Shown here piece after piece: positions 46,900 through 60,187 of a stretch of 64,000 bases of DNA; position 1 is the stretch's first letter; each line of letters opens with the position of its first letter. The DNA comes from Laguncularia racemosa. Taxonomy: Eukaryota; Streptophyta; Magnoliopsida; Myrtales; Combretaceae. The notes beneath the pieces were generated by a model that saw only the letters and a program-made list of their open reading frames with translations, did no database searches and was not told the DNA's origin. The position numbers and the translations under genes are program-made. The DNA lies in contig JBBMOL010000021.1 of NCBI GenBank assembly GCA_037954665.1, positions 2,480,001-2,544,000 on the forward strand, in the 5' to 3' direction.

Positions 46900-47290
46900 T
46901 GAAATATTTTTTTAGTTGGAAAAGCACTAGAATTGATGTGATCTCACATAAAATGTATATCTATATGCTTTGTTTTCCCATGTAAACAACCATTGTTAGC
47001 AATCATCAAAGCAAATTTGTTGTCACATACAAGTTGAACCGGAAAGGAAATAGGAATTTGTAGATCTCTGGGTATAAAAGATATCTAAAGAAGTTTCTTA
47101 GTAGCAGTTGTTGGACTTCTATTTTCTGCTTCGGTAGTTCATACTTGATGTGAAAACCATGGATTGCTTCTTTGTTTTCCAAGAGACTAAAGCATTGCCC
47201 ACCATCATACAACAACCGGAACAGTCTTCCTATCTTCACTGTTAGAGCCCCAATTAGAATTAGAGTAGCCATGTAGTTGCAGTGAGTTAC
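46900..47290 (-). pseudogene. copia RNase H remnant
   Basis: The minus strand gives YSNSNWGSNSEDRKTV near 47220-47270, then TTEAENRS-like and KTKHIDIHF near 46940-46980. In intact copia RNase H these are YSDADWAGD..RRSTSG, SSAEAEYR and RTKHIDIRYHFVRD. The first acidic residue of the YSDADW block reads Ser-Asn here. Several stops interrupt it. Confidence 0.7.
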
Positions 47291-48443
47291 AAGTAGGATA
47301 AAAAATGCCTAATGCAATAGAGCCTTGGAGATATCTAAGCGGATAAAACAATGCTTGAAGATGTGGCTATCGAGAATGAGACATAAATTGACTTAACTTG
47401 TGAATTGCAAATGTTATGTTCGGACAAGTGATTGTAATGTAGAGTAATCTTCCTATCAATCTTCTATAGAATGAAGGATCAGAAAGCAAGTCCCCTGTAG
47501 TGTTGTCAAGATTCAAACCATGTGACAATAGAAATGAGACTGACTTCGCTCCAAATAAATCTGCGTCTTACAGAACATCTAAAATAAACTTCCGTTGGTT
47601 AAGAAGGATTCCTTGATCTGTCCAACACAATTCTAAATCAAGGAAAAATCAAGCTACTCCTAGATCTTTAATAGTGAAGGCTTCATGAAGTCATTGTTTG
47701 ATTTGAGAAATGAACCTTTCATTAGACCTAGTGATTAGCATGTTATCAACATAAAGCAAAACAAACACGCTCCCATCTGAATGATGATACGCAAACAATG
47801 AATAATCATGCTTTGATTGACAAAATCCAAGAGAAACTAGAAACTTGGAAATTTCTAAGTTCCATTAACGAGATGCTTGTTTAAGACTATAAAGCGATTT
47901 CTTCAAATAATAAACTTGACCAGGAAGAGCTTTACTATATCCTTTTAGAGGCAGCATATACATATCCTCCTTAAGAAAACCATGTAAAAAAGCGTTATTC
48001 ACATGTATTTGGTGTAAACTCCAATTATATGTAGCAACAACAGCAATTAAAATGAGTATAGTTTCTAGCTTTGAAATAGGTGAAAATGTATCATGATAGT
48101 CTTTCCCTTCTACTTGTGTAAAACCTTTAGCAATAAGTCGAGCTTTATACCTTTCTATTGTATCATATGGTCTATATTTTATTTTATAAATCCATTTGGA
48201 TCCTATTGGTTTCTTTCCTTCTGACAAAGAAGTTAGTTCCCAAGTTTCATTACTTTCTAATGCAATAAGTTCATTTTGCATTCCATTTTGCCTCTCTTTG
48301 TGTGTAGATGCTTCTGAATAATTTCTTGGCTCTTGAGTAAGTAACACATTAGCAAAGGATGCTACAAATTTAGTGGGATATGCAAGAAATTTTTTGATAT
48401 CGAAGAGGGGAAATGTTGAATCTGATTTGGTTTTTATGTCCAT
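47291..48443 (-). pseudogene. copia reverse transcriptase remnant
   Basis: The frame 48443-47865 is open for 192 codons with the copia landmarks NETWELTSL, KPIGSKWIYKIKY, KARLIAKGFTQVEG, and SLYSLKQASR. It ends at a TAA where the family has Gln before Trp, and the same frame then continues to the polymerase motif. Two catalytic aspartates are changed: the first block reads IHVNNAFLHG where LDVNNAFLHG is usual, and the YVDD box reads YVDN (47742-47753). It would be inactive even without the stops. Confidence 0.85.
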
Positions 48444-48530
48444 GTTAGAAGAACCATTAGTAGTAGCATTTTGAGCTAGATATACAAAATCCTTAAGCCA
48501 TGAAGGAGTTTTCCCTTCTTTAGATGATCT

Positions 48531-49590
48531 TCACAAACTTAGAAAAACATTATCAGAATGAAAATTGGTTTCAAAAAAGGAAGAACGAGGAGATGCAGAT
48601 TGATGAAGTGCAGGAACAGAAATATCAGATCGTGTATTACTTGAAATAGGTCCGATCTGATTATTAGTCGACATGGTTTCAAATAATATTAGATTTTTAA
48701 CAGATGACTCCATTTTGTTAAAATTTGGTGCTATAGTTTCTTTGAAAGGAAATTCTTCTCTAAAGAAAACCACATCATGTGATACAATTACTTTCTTATG
48801 AGTTACACTATAAACTCTACAACCTTTTTGTCCTTGTGCATATTCTAGAAATACACATTTAACTCCTCTAGATTCAAACTTGTCACTTAGATGAGGATGC
48901 TTTGCTATGTAACATAAATAGCCCATGATTCTTAAATGATCATAAGATGGTGCTCTTTCAAATAACATTTCATGAGGTGTTTTCCAATTTAAACTTTCTA
49001 CTATCATTTATTTATTAAGTAAGTAGCTATAAGGATACAATCTCTCCAAAATTCTTTTGGTAATTGAGCATGAAGTCTAAGAGCTCAAGAAGTATCCAAC
49101 AAATGTCTATGCTTTCTTTCAGCCCTACCATTTTGTTGTGACGCGTATGTAGTAGTTCTTTGATGAATAATTCCTAGACTTTAGAAAATAGATTGACATG
49201 AATTGGACAAAAATTCTGATCCATTATTAGTCTTAACAAATTTAGGAATTATATGAAAATGATTTTAAACATATGAAAAGAAATTCTTAATAATCAAATT
49301 TGTTTGACTTTTATGATGAAGTAAGAAAGTTTAAGTTGATTTAGTGAAATCATCAACTATTGTCAAGAAGTATCTAGCTTTAGAAATTGAAACAATATTA
49401 CAAGGACCCCAAATATCTATATGTAAAAGCTCAAAAGCAAAACTAGAAACATGTAAACTTCTAGCAATTGGTCCTCTTGACAAATGTCATAAAAGAAATT
49501 GTGAAATTTGAAATTTTTACATGAATTCAAATGTTGAAGCTTAGAAACAAAAGTATGGCCTAAATGAGCATGAATGATCTGAATCCGATT
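48531..49590 (-). pseudogene. copia integrase remnant
   Basis: The minus strand around 49080-49240 shows TNNGSEF, where the integrase core usually has DNGTEF, then NGRAERKHRHLLD, which keeps the catalytic Glu. The open frame 49007-48531 continues with LNWKTPHEMLFERAPSYDHLR, a typical integrase C-terminal pattern, and VFLEYAQGQKGCRVY. The Asp to Asn change and several stops indicate decay. Confidence 0.8.
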
Positions 49591-50256
49591 CTAATGGTTA
49601 ATATGGGAAAAGAAAGTACTAGAAATTGAATTACAATCATCTATTCGTTGACTACGCTTATTGCAGTAAATAGAAGGACTAAGAATAAAATTATAGACCT
49701 CCTTCCTAATTTGATTACAGTTGCTATCGAGAAAAGAAACGCTAGAAAAATCTGGTTTTCTTTTATCAGTTGCACAGGATGAACCTTCCAAGCTTGAGGA
49801 CTGCAGTACATATAACCAACCCATGGCTTTAGCTATCGCTACTGTGGACATCTAGTTATGGTCCTGAAATACACGTCCGGATGAATTAAAAAGTGTAACA
49901 AGGTTTTAGTTTTTAACTAAGTTTTGAATAGAGAGAAGATTATGTGTAAACTCCAATATATAGAACACATTGTGTAAAACTAGGGACGACGAAACATAAA
50001 TTGATCCTAATTTCTTTACTGCAATCAACCTTCCATTGAGTAAATTGACTTTAATAGGATGCTCAAGATCGGAAATATCATGAAGGATATTATAAAAAGA
50101 GGTCATGTGATTTGTAGCACCTGTTTCTACTATCCAAGAACACATGCTATTACTAGAAACATTAAAACAAAAGGAAGGAACAAAAGTACTTGCAAACTGG
50201 ACGTTATTCACCATGATTTTGTTATGTTCCCCTTTTGGTTTAATTAACCGGAGCAT
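49591..50256 (-). pseudogene. copia protease and pre-integrase region
   Basis: The frame 50256-49906 contains CSWIVETGATNHMT where the aspartic protease active site normally reads WIIDSGATDHMT, so Asp-Ser is replaced by Glu-Thr. HNVFYILEFTHNLLS after it is the usual end of this domain. The next frame, 49851-49591, begins around a LYVLQSSS-type stretch as in the GAG-pre-integrase domain. Confidence 0.75.
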
Positions 50257-51329
50257 TTCTTAACACATACTTTGAATTATTCATTGATCATTGCTATCAA
50301 ACTATTCTTCTTCTTTTACTAAATCTATATCGTGATCAAACATAGAGCTAACACCACTGTGTTTTACTTCCTCTACTATTGCAATGTTTGTAGCAAAATT
50401 TGAATACCCTCTTTAGACTCTTTTTTTGTTTAAATCATTCAGGGTATCTAACAATTTGAAAACAATTTTCTATCGAATAACCTTTTGTTTTGCAATGTTT
50501 GCAAATGAGTTTAACTTTGTTTCTTCTTTTGTCAATCGAAATTCCTCTATTTCGAACATTAAAGGCTGCTTTATCAACATCAGATGAAAAGACTAATGTT
50601 ATTTTCCTTTGTTTCTCAATCTATTGCACTACACCAAGTAGAAGGCTTTATTCACTGTAGGAATCGGACCCATCGACAATATTTGGTTTCTCACACCATC
50701 ATAAATTTCCTTTAAACCCATGAGGAATTGCATTAGTTTACTTTTTGATTAAAACTCCAAATAATCTTCTTTGATGTTGCATGAACAATTCATCATCACA
50801 CCACACAATTCATCATCACACCACACACGCATTCTGGAAAAGCCCTCAACTGTTGCAACTTATCCTAATATTTCTTGAGTTTATTGTAATAAACTCCTAC
50901 ATATTGATTTCCTTGTTTTAGATTACAAATCTCATGTTGTAATTGGAACACCAAAGGACCATTCGAAACACCATACTGTTCCGAAACTTCCTCCCATAAT
51001 TGTTTTGTTGATTGTGCGTAAAGGAAACTCTGTGATATCTAATTTACCATTGAGTTAAGAAGCTAACAATGCACCATATACTCACATCTTGACCATTTGA
51101 CAAACTCTAATGATGACTCTACTGGTTTCAAGATTGTTCCATCTATGAATCCAAGTTTTAGTTTTGTACTAAAACCCATCTTTATGGACGTACTCCATCC
51201 CAAATAATTGTTTCCATTGAAAACCAAATTCCCAATGGTCATCTTAGGATTATCCGAACCTGAAAGAAATAATGGATTTGTAATTGAGGAGTCACCAATC
51301 GCATAATTCGAAATCCCTGCAAAATTCAT
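50257..51329 (-). pseudogene. gag: copia gag remnant with altered zinc knuckle
   Basis: The first frame (51329-51063) has GNLVFNGNNYLGWSTSIKMG and KLGFIDGTI, the hallmark start of plant copia Gag. Past a stop, the translation keeps LYAQSTKQLWEEVSEQYG and VYYNKLKKY. Near 50461-50507 it reads CKHCKTKGYSIENCF, the CCHC knuckle with His replaced by Tyr. The gene is broken by multiple stops. Confidence 0.8.
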
Positions 51330-51365
51330 GTTTTATGATTTACAAGAATGAATCTTTATTACCCC

Positions 51366-51376
51366 CTCTGATATCA
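51366..51376 (-). other. primer binding site of copia element
   Basis: On the minus strand the bases read TGATATCAGAG, one change from TGGTATCAGAG, directly adjoining the LTR end (51377). It matches the initiator methionine tRNA 3' end. Confidence 0.75.
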
Positions 51377-53822
51377 TGTGAGGTTTATGAACCTAAGAAT
51401 TCATCTACAAATTGTGCTATTATGCTTTAATAAATATGCCAGCAAATAAGGCACAGTAAGCTGAAGGTTGCATCAACAATATAGAGTAACAGTTGTAAAC
51501 ACCCCATTTTTGCCCTAGGAATGAATAACCATTGATAATAATCAATTTTCAATTTTTTCCAATTTTTTTCCAATTTTTCCCTAATTTAGCAAAAATAACA
51601 AAAAATATTCAAAAAATAAAAATAAATAGGAAAACACATCAATTTTGAAAAATGATTTCAGAAATGGCAATAATAAGTAATAAACAATTTTTACAAATTT
51701 TTGAAATTTCAAAAAATACAAAAAAATAGAAAAATCGCATTGCATATATGTAATTTGCGATATTGGAAAAATCAGGAAATTGGGCCAGCTCAACTGGCTC
51801 GTGGGCACGCCTGGGAACGTGTGGAGGGTCTGAGGTCGCGAGTTCGAATCTTCCCCCCCGAGCACTCTGTGCAATTTTTTTCGCCTTTCGCCTGGAGTTG
51901 CCACGTGGTAGCGTGTGATTGGCCGAAGGAAGTCACGCGTGTCGCGCGTGATCGTCTTCTTCACCTGGACAGATGTGAGAAGAAGCCGGAGCAAGTCCGA
52001 CGAAGGTAGAATCGAGCATTTTTTTTGAAATCTTCTAGATTACTATCAAGATAAAGCCGAATCTATAAGATAAATCAAAGAAAAACAAGAGATCAACATC
52101 AAATCGCTAGGATAAAATCAAATCTAAAAACGGAAGAAATTCGGATTTATCCAAATCGGCCGATTTGAGCTTATCCAAGAGGGTTTCCGGATGCCTATAA
52201 ATAGAGGAGGAGTGGAGGAAGCCAGAACACGAATCACAATTGAGAGAAAGTGAGGAAAAAGAGCAAATTGGAGAGCACCGGAGGAGAACCAAAATCGCGA
52301 GCACCGATCGGAGTTGAACCACCACCAGGAGGCGATCTGGGAGCGAACCACCGCCACCATTGGATTCAGCACCCTTGAGAAGCTAGGATTCGACACCTCA
52401 CCCGCTGCAAAAGGCCGCCGGAACGCCGTGATCGAGCAACCCCCGCCGCCGTGTTCGATCGATCCAACCCGACCCGCTTCAACCCGATTCGACTCGACCG
52501 ACCCGCGTACCGACCCGGATTCAGGTAAGTCGGATTTTTCCGGATTTTTTTTATTTAATTTACTTATTTTGTTTGTTTATTTATTCTGAATTGATTTATT
52601 ATTTATTATTTATTATTTAATTAGCTATTTATTTATTTGTTTTTGTTTTATTTTTAATAAATAGGAAAATGTAGAAATTAGATTTTTCTAGAATTTAATA
52701 ATGTAGAAAAATAATAAATAAGAAAAAATATAAAAAAATAAAAAATAAAGAAAAGAAAAATGTAGAAAAGTAATAAAAATATTAGAAAAATAATAATAAA
52801 ATTTTAGATTTCAAAATAGGATAGATAATAACTTAGGATAAAATCATAAAAATCATGAAAATCATAAAAAATCATAAAAATAATAAAAAAGTAAAAAAAT
52901 CATAAAAATGATGAAAATCATAAAAAAAAAAACATAAAAAAAATCAAGAAGAATAATAAAAATCATAAAATGAGTTTTAGAACTTAGAAAAATCATTTTT
53001 CTTAAAATAAATCCAAAATTGATGTTTTCCTCTAAAAATCATTTTCAAAAATCAAATTAAAGCTTAGGCTTAGAATTTTTTTAGAAAAATCCCAAAAATG
53101 ATAAAAAACATAAATCAAAAGAGATTTCAAAATTAAAATTCACAAACAAACTTAAAGTTTTCAGAAAAGCAAACTACGGCTTGTTTGATCTTGAGTAGCA
53201 GGTACGTAGGCACCCATTCGAGTCAACCCATAAAATGAATGAAAAATCCTTTTCTTATAATAATTCAAAACATAATAAAAAGTAACAGAAACACAATAAA
53301 ACACATTTCTAAAGAGGAACAATTTTAGGAGATTAGGTGGTAACCGTAAAGGTTTTAATAGGTTAGCCTTCGGACTTAGAAACTCTGGTTTTTCCTTTTC
53401 CTTTTTTCACAAAAACGAAAAGAGGAAATAACGACGACTAGTGGTCCAAATTAAGACTAATCCGCTCCTTTAGTCTTAATTCAATTTTTCCAACAACAGT
53501 TGGGTGGCGACTCCAAAAATCAAACGAAATTCCTAACTCAAGTCGATGATCTATATTAGATGAGCATAGGGTTTAGTCTAGATCGGATTAGGAATGAGAA
53601 TTCAAAAATTAGACTCGACAACAGTAACTTCAAAAGAAGAAGAAACAAAACAGAGCACTCTTAATAGATTTCTATGATTGGAAAATCTTGTGAAAAGTTA
53701 ATTTGTTATTTTTAGTTATATGGCTATTTATATTAGCTATATTATCCCAATTATCAACAGAATGTTGACATGTGGAAAATAATAATACTAAACTTTCACA
53801 AAAAGCTTAATCACAATTCACA
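51377..53822 (-). repeat. copia 5' LTR, interrupted by a solo LTR
   Basis: The LTR pieces are 51377-51493 and 53626-53822, about 314 bp when the insert and one copy of ACAGT are set aside. On the minus strand it would begin TGTGAATTGTG and end ACCTCACA, with matching TGTGA/TCACA ends. A TATA-like AATATAAATAGCC lies near 53724-53736 on the minus strand. The outer end at 53822 is inferred from these ends because there is no partner LTR. Confidence 0.6.
51489..53625 (+). mobile_element. solo LTR, about 2.1 kb, with ACAGT target duplication
   Basis: Positions 51494-53620 (2127 bp) start TGTAAACACCCC and end TTAGACTCGACA, flanked by ACAGT at 51489-51493 and 53621-53625. It is a paralogue of 17171-19209, sharing the TATAAATAG promoter (52196-52203), the GGTACGTAGGCA block (near 53199) and the GTTGGGTGGCGACTCC block (near 53499). 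It sits inside the copia LTR and is therefore younger. Frames at 51581-52589 lie wholly in this LTR and are not genes. Confidence 0.92.
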
Positions 53823-56800
53823 ATAGTAGTTTTCTATATATATTGTGATAACAATTCATGGTAGATGATAGATTACAGTATATATTAAAAGTATGAAAAA
53901 CTTTTGCATCAAACGGTTTAAACCCTTAAAGATAATGGGTTTACCGGAAGAAGTTCACTCATTAGTAGCATCTTGTTCCTTGAATTTATAACACCAAATA
54001 GTTAGTGGGTGTAGAAAAAAGATGATGAGTTCTTAGAGGATTGGGTAGTGGATGCATCTTTATCAAGTAGATCCTATTACTCAGTTAAATACATAATGTA
54101 TTAATATCAATAAATCCTTTTTTTTTTTTCACTCTATATAGAGTATAATGGATATCATCATGCCTCATGGAAAGTCTCTCTATTTGCCACCCACATGCCT
54201 TCTGAGTTTCACATTGCTCGAGCCATTGTTAATAAGGGATAGACGCACTTTTGCATTCATTCCACTAAGATTAATTGGATTATTTGTTAGATGTTTTTAT
54301 GGACTAATATCTTTCATGAAATATTCAATTAATGGTTGAAACTATATATAATTTATTAATAAGGAAATTAACAAAGTATGCTTTCTTTGTAAAAAATGGT
54401 AGTAACTCTATTATAACCTATACCTAGTGACTAGTCATTAGTGTTGTGGAGTTGAGTTACTTTGCTATCCTTAAGTTGAAGACAATACTTACCTATAATT
54501 GAGCATTTGACTAAATTTACTAATATTAATATCTTTTAAACTTTCTTTCATCAAAATTGAAAATTGCAACCTAATTGTACACACAACTTCTATTCATAGT
54601 GTCAAAGCACAAGAAAAATTACTTTACAAGTTAAACTACACAATAGATATAAAGACTATACATTATAGATCACATAAGTAACATAGCCATCTCCTTTGTA
54701 GCCACTCCAAAATCTTTACACAAAAGCCTACAACTAATCCCATTCAATTTTCCATCCTAGCTTTAAGATCCTATTAAAAACCATATCTCACATTTCATAT
54801 TTAAACTAAGTGAGTAAATGAAAATAAAACCAAAATACATAACACCATAACATGACAATAAGAACATTTTATGTTTCATAGAGTATATGCCATGCAATGT
54901 TCATAAGATAGCCCTTGCTTGCTAACATCTTCCCAAGACTTATTTTGAGAGCTTCCTAAATATAAAGGTATCCTTTAAAGCAATTAGTTTCTTCACCAAA
55001 GCTCTCATCAAACCCTTTTGATAAGTATATGTATTTTTACCACACAAACTCATATGTGTTCATTGCAAAGACATAGGCATTTCTATTATTAGACACACTA
55101 AAATAAATGTTTCCTCTAAAAAGGCACATACGTTTTTTCCACACAAACATGCTCATATGTTTCCACTATGAAAGCATGCTTATCTATACCTTCTTGAGAT
55201 AATTTGTATTAGTCTCTTTATCATCATTCAACCATGGCCTTTAAGTCTCTATTGCTCACACTTCACCACATTTTGGAATGGAATGGGAAGCAACATCCTT
55301 GTAACACAATTCTTATTATACTCAAAAGATTTCAAAAGGGTGATACATTAGAGCTTCAACTACACATTCTTTTCGCTACACTTTATTCAAAAGTAGTTGT
55401 TTCCATCTATGCATTCACAAAGGATTGTCCCGCTATAGTGGTGCCCCTAGTCAAGCTTCATTTTGAACTTAGGATACAATTATCTTCTCAACTCATTGTT
55501 AAGCTAAGTAAGTGGATAAAACACATATTTAATATAGCACAATCAAGCACATATAGATATGCTAGCATAAAGATATACATATAGATTGGCTTTAAAATAG
55601 ATGCATGCTGGATTGATGCATATGACATGCATTAGTATCAGTATCCTAGCCTAACCTAGTTCTCATCTGGTTAGTTAACATCACCAAGCATCTGAATAAA
55701 CAATTTAGGAAACTGCTTGTCAATCGAGAAAAGCTTAAGAGTACGATGCTCAAAACCTAACCTAATCTAATTGGTTAGAGGGGATTGAGTAATGCAATTC
55801 TGTATACTCGAAACTTAACTTTTCAAAACAAGTACTTTGTTAGTTACCCTATTAGAACTTGAACATCAAGACATTTGAGTCAAAATATTTGTTTCAACCA
55901 TGTAATTATCACCAGTATTATGAATTATCAAATTAAGCTAATTTATGGATATATACTAGGTAATTTCATAATAAATATCATATTAACTCCATTAATGCTA
56001 TGACAATAATCATAGACTTATAAAAATATACTCTTTTAGTTACTCACAAAAATCTTACTAACTCATTTTTATATTTACAAAAATTGCATTTAGCTCCAAA
56101 ATTATGAATAACTACCTAAATAATCAAGTTTATATACTACATCAAAAATTACTATTCATAACATTATTATTAACTTTTATAAATCATAAGAAGTTAAGTT
56201 CATTAAATAATTTACTCGAAAACTAGTTATTTTAATTTATTGGAAAAGTTGTCAATTTATTCAAATAAATTCTAATAAATAGTAAATTTATTTTTTTTCA
56301 AAAATCTTTTTTCCATAATTAAATTCAGGAACTAAGTTGTATACAAAATTTTAGCCCAAAATAACAACATTTAGTATTTTAGAAATTGGTTATAATTTCT
56401 ACATAAACAAGACAAGTGATTAAGAAGGTACTATAACTGTAAAAAATATTTACAAAAACAAAATGTTGCAATTAATTAATTCCTGGTTTCTAGGGATTTT
56501 CTAATTTAATTAGTTAATTATAGCCTAAACATTGTAATAAAAAACATTAGAAAACTTTAATTTATTAATTACGTTTAACTCTAAATTAAATATCTTCATA
56601 TCTAACCATTTGCAATATATCTCATTTCTCTTGTTATTGTAGATGACTCTAAGTTTTTATCATGGCAGCAATTTTAACAAGCCATCAACACTTTCGAAAA
56701 TGATCGTCTCAATCAAAAACTAAACTTTGGACCATTTCAATGTGACTTTATCTCTTCATTCTAACATTTCAATCAATTTCGTGAATGATGTGACATGATG

Positions 56801-59431
56801 ATTTTGATCATTTTACTTGATTTCTAGAACAACTTAGACTCCTTTGAATAATGCCACAATCATAGGCCTTTTAAGTCTCTAATGCCTAACCAAGATACCG
56901 TAGAATATATACTTTTGTAAGAGAGCAACAAAATCCATTTCCACATGTGACTACCTTTTTGAGCACTTTAGGCTATATCTAATAACTGACTTGATAACAA
57001 TCTATAGATATATTGCATTAATCAGCACTAAAGCACATTGATCCATTCATAGGCTGCATAGAAATCTCAGGTTAAAAGATTAATTTCATGGGTTTGAGTA
57101 AGAAAAGAAATGCTTTTGCCTAATGTGGTATTTCTTGAAAGAATGGGTCATGTCCAATTGCCCATAACTTTAGTTTTGCCATGTGTATAATTTCTAAACC
57201 CATCCCCTTGGTTGGTAAATATGATCTAAGATCAACACATGCAATGATTTTGTACCCATATTCCTTATAGGAACTCATTTAATTATGAACTTTTTTAGAA
57301 TAACGTTGATTAGGGACAAGTGGATAAACTTATTTTACAAGATACTTACTTATACCCTACTTAACCAGATAAGTTTTGAATGGGTATTAAGGGTCATATA
57401 ATAGATTTCGAGTATAGATTTTTTAGAATTTATTCCTATAGGATAGGATACGAGTATAGGATTTTCCTATCTTGTACTTACACAACTTGATTTGCCTAGA
57501 CCCTCGTTCAAGCTTTACACATATAGGTCGACCTCTTCCAAATCGCTATGGTACAGAACTGTCAAGACTTAATCTGCATACCCCAACCTTTTGCTTAGCT
57601 CGGTTGTACACATCCTCAAAATGGATAAGTATGGAAGGCTTGAGATAGATAAGAAAAGGAATTGGTGAAAGATATACCCTTCACAAAATTCGAAAAGGAT
57701 CTTGGGTATTAATATACTTTTCATATCAAGATTGCCCCCAATTCCTGTAAATAGAGATTGGGGGTTATCGGGTAAATAATTTTTGACTCTATACTCTCTC
57801 ATTACTTTATGCAATCAAACATTTGTGCTAACTTAGGTATTGGAGTGGCCACGCTTGAATGATCTCTAAAATCCCCCATAGCCTATCTTTTTCTCTTTTA
57901 TAGGTGATTTAATCACCCATTGGAATTTAGCACAACATGCCATATAAAAAATTATTAAATAATATTAATTAATAAATAATAAATAACAAGATCATATTTT
58001 TCGATCAATAAATATTTTAGGAAAAAAAAAGAGAGCATAGATCCATAAATTAATAAGCTAAATGGCTAAACTAATACTATACCCCTTGTACTTTCCAACT
58101 TTATATTTTTCATTTTTTTTCCTTATACTTTCCTATTTGCCAAGTAGTAAAAACAAATAAACTTGAAATAATGAAGAAAATAAAAATTAATTTTTTATTT
58201 TCACAGGTTTTACTATAGGTTTTATAAATTTTGTATATGAAGAATTTTTAATATCATATATATATTATTTTTTTAATATACTATAAACTTGAAATTTTAC
58301 AAAAAAAAAAAAAGATAAAAGTTATAAGTTTCATAAAGTAGATCGAAGATGCTATATGGTAGGTTTTAGTTCTAAAATTTAAGAATTTGTACTTGTACTT
58401 TATAGGTTGAGTTGGCTCGCACAAAAATTACCTTGGTATGCGAACTTGGTTCATTATGAGTTTAATGAGGGTTTGCTATGGTTTGTTGAACTGGTTCGGC
58501 TGGAGCTAGCTTTGGGGCTTAGCTATTGTTGGTACATTTTTGAAGAGTAATATTGATATTTTTTTATTCAATTCTTAATCTGTTCGTTATTATAATTTTC
58601 AGTCAAACGATACAAAATGGTATATTATTAGTTTCCTAGTTCTTTCCTAATTAATACAAATGCAATGCAGGCATGGCTCTTCCTATGTAGTAATCTTACT
58701 ATTACATTTCTTAAACTCCTATTGAATGGATTAACCATTGCTGTAAAAAACAGAAAAATGGAAGGGGGAAAAGGGTATGCCAATGTCAGGCCAATCATTC
58801 ACGAGCATATCAAGAAACGACAACTTACAAGTGTCCATCGCCAAAATACCCACTGTTTTCTCTTCTATGCCCCCACGAGTGTGGCCTAGCCCTGTGTGAG
58901 TTGTGGATGAAAATTGATAACCCACTGAATTGACATGGGAATGTCACTGCAAAGCAGGCCGTATATGCAGCACATAGTTGAGGCAGAGCACGAAGGATGG
59001 CCTGGCTGTATTGGAGTCAGAAAGATAGGCAAATGGCCAGTGGGCGTGATGTAATGATGGATTTTTGCAGAGAATTTCAGTTGATTGACACCCCCATATC
59101 CGGTCATCAAATCCCTTTTTTTTTTTTTGTTTTTTAAACCCCTTTTTGTTCTTCTCCGTTGATATAGAATCCAGTTTTCTTCCCAAATCCAGTCCTCATT
59201 TAGGGCAGCTATATGAACTAAATTTCCAAATATATCCTGTGAATATAGGAAAGAACGGAATTAATTTTGTCGGTCGTATATTCGTAATTTTTCTTTCACT
59301 TTTTTTTTTTTATTCCTTCTTTTTGGTCAAATCGATTATGGCATGAAATAAAGTCGAAGAAAGCTGGTACATTTTGTCCAAGGATATAAGTGAAAATTTA
59401 AATGTTTCCAAAATTAAGAAAACGAGAGCCT
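53823..59431. other. intergenic DNA, no supported gene
   Basis: Mostly AT-rich. The frame 55234-55584 is open for 116 codons without any known domain. The part 58700-59110 is richer in G+C and looks single-copy, with short overlapping frames on both strands and no recognised motif. The part 57340-57480 has repeated GATACGAGTATAGG-like words, probably a decayed repeat. Confidence 0.4.
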
Positions 59432-59824
59432 ATTTAGATTAGACATAGGAAAAGGTCTGTTTAGACTCACGAACTGGCCCTGTCGGTTTAGGTCCTTAAA
59501 CCGGCTCAAATCTTGTATTGGCATGGTAGGTAGAAATAGTCGGGCCGGCGATTCAAAGTCCTGGTTTGGCCTGCTGGTTCATGTATGAATTGAATCGATA
59601 GGTTAAGCCAGTCCTAATACAACCACTAATAAAAAAAAAAAAACCATAGTTGAAAGAAAATAATAAAAAAACTTCTTAAGGCTAGTTTAAGGCCCTGAAT
59701 CGACTCGTGAATCGCTGGGTCAATGGAATTGGCCTGACCTTTCCTCCCCTAGGCTGGTTCTGATTCCACCTCCCACCTACCCTTGACTCGACGGTTTTGA
59801 ACTGGCCCCATGTCTAATTTAGAT
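59432..59824. mobile_element. hAT-like MITE, 377 bp, with perfect 8-bp duplication
   Basis: The element 59440-59816 starts TAGACATAGG and ends CCCCATGTCTA, so its ends are inverted with one mismatch in ten. ATTTAGAT flanks it on both sides (59432-59439 and 59817-59824). The interior has GAACTGGCCC and AACCGGCTC words but no coding sequence. The 8-bp duplication places it in the hAT superfamily. Confidence 0.87.
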
Positions 59825-60187
59825 TGCTTTAAAACTTATTTAAGAGGCTATTTGTAAATTAGTTTATTAACATTATAAATGAACTTACTTTTAAGTCAAT
59901 TCACGAGTTTAGACATGAGCTCAAACTCGATTCATTTAAATAAATGAGCTTTATTCAGTTTTTAAGCTTAGCTTATTTACTAATTAAGGTTGAGCTGAGC
60001 TGAGTTGAGTCAGACTAAGCTAAAGTAGCTTGTGAGTAATTTGTCTCATTTGTAGCCCTAAAAGAAATTAACATTATTTTCAAATATAAATTTATAAAGA
60101 ATTACCTTTTGAAAAAAAAAATAACTATTAGCATTTTTTCAATAGTTATTATTTTAAAAAAGTTAAATAAAAAAGCTACAATAGTAA

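Larger units (their letters stand above)
46890..53822 (-). mobile_element. decayed Ty1/copia element with interrupted 5' LTR
   Basis: Reading leftward from 53822: a 5' LTR split in two (53626-53822 and 51377-51493 by a solo LTR), a primer site TGATATCAGAG at 51366-51376, gag, protease, integrase, reverse transcriptase and RNase H remnants down to about 46900. This order, with integrase before reverse transcriptase, defines Ty1/copia. Every domain has stops or frameshifts and key active-site changes. I found no second LTR to the left, so the 3' end seems lost or too diverged. Confidence 0.85.

Noticed and set aside
51581..52589. Five overlapping frames up to 137 codons
   Set aside because: All are inside the second solo LTR; they are GC-rich LTR sequence in different frames.
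58665..59346. Cluster of short frames on both strands considered as exons
   Set aside because: Overlapping in opposing directions with no recognised protein family; left as possible single-copy DNA.
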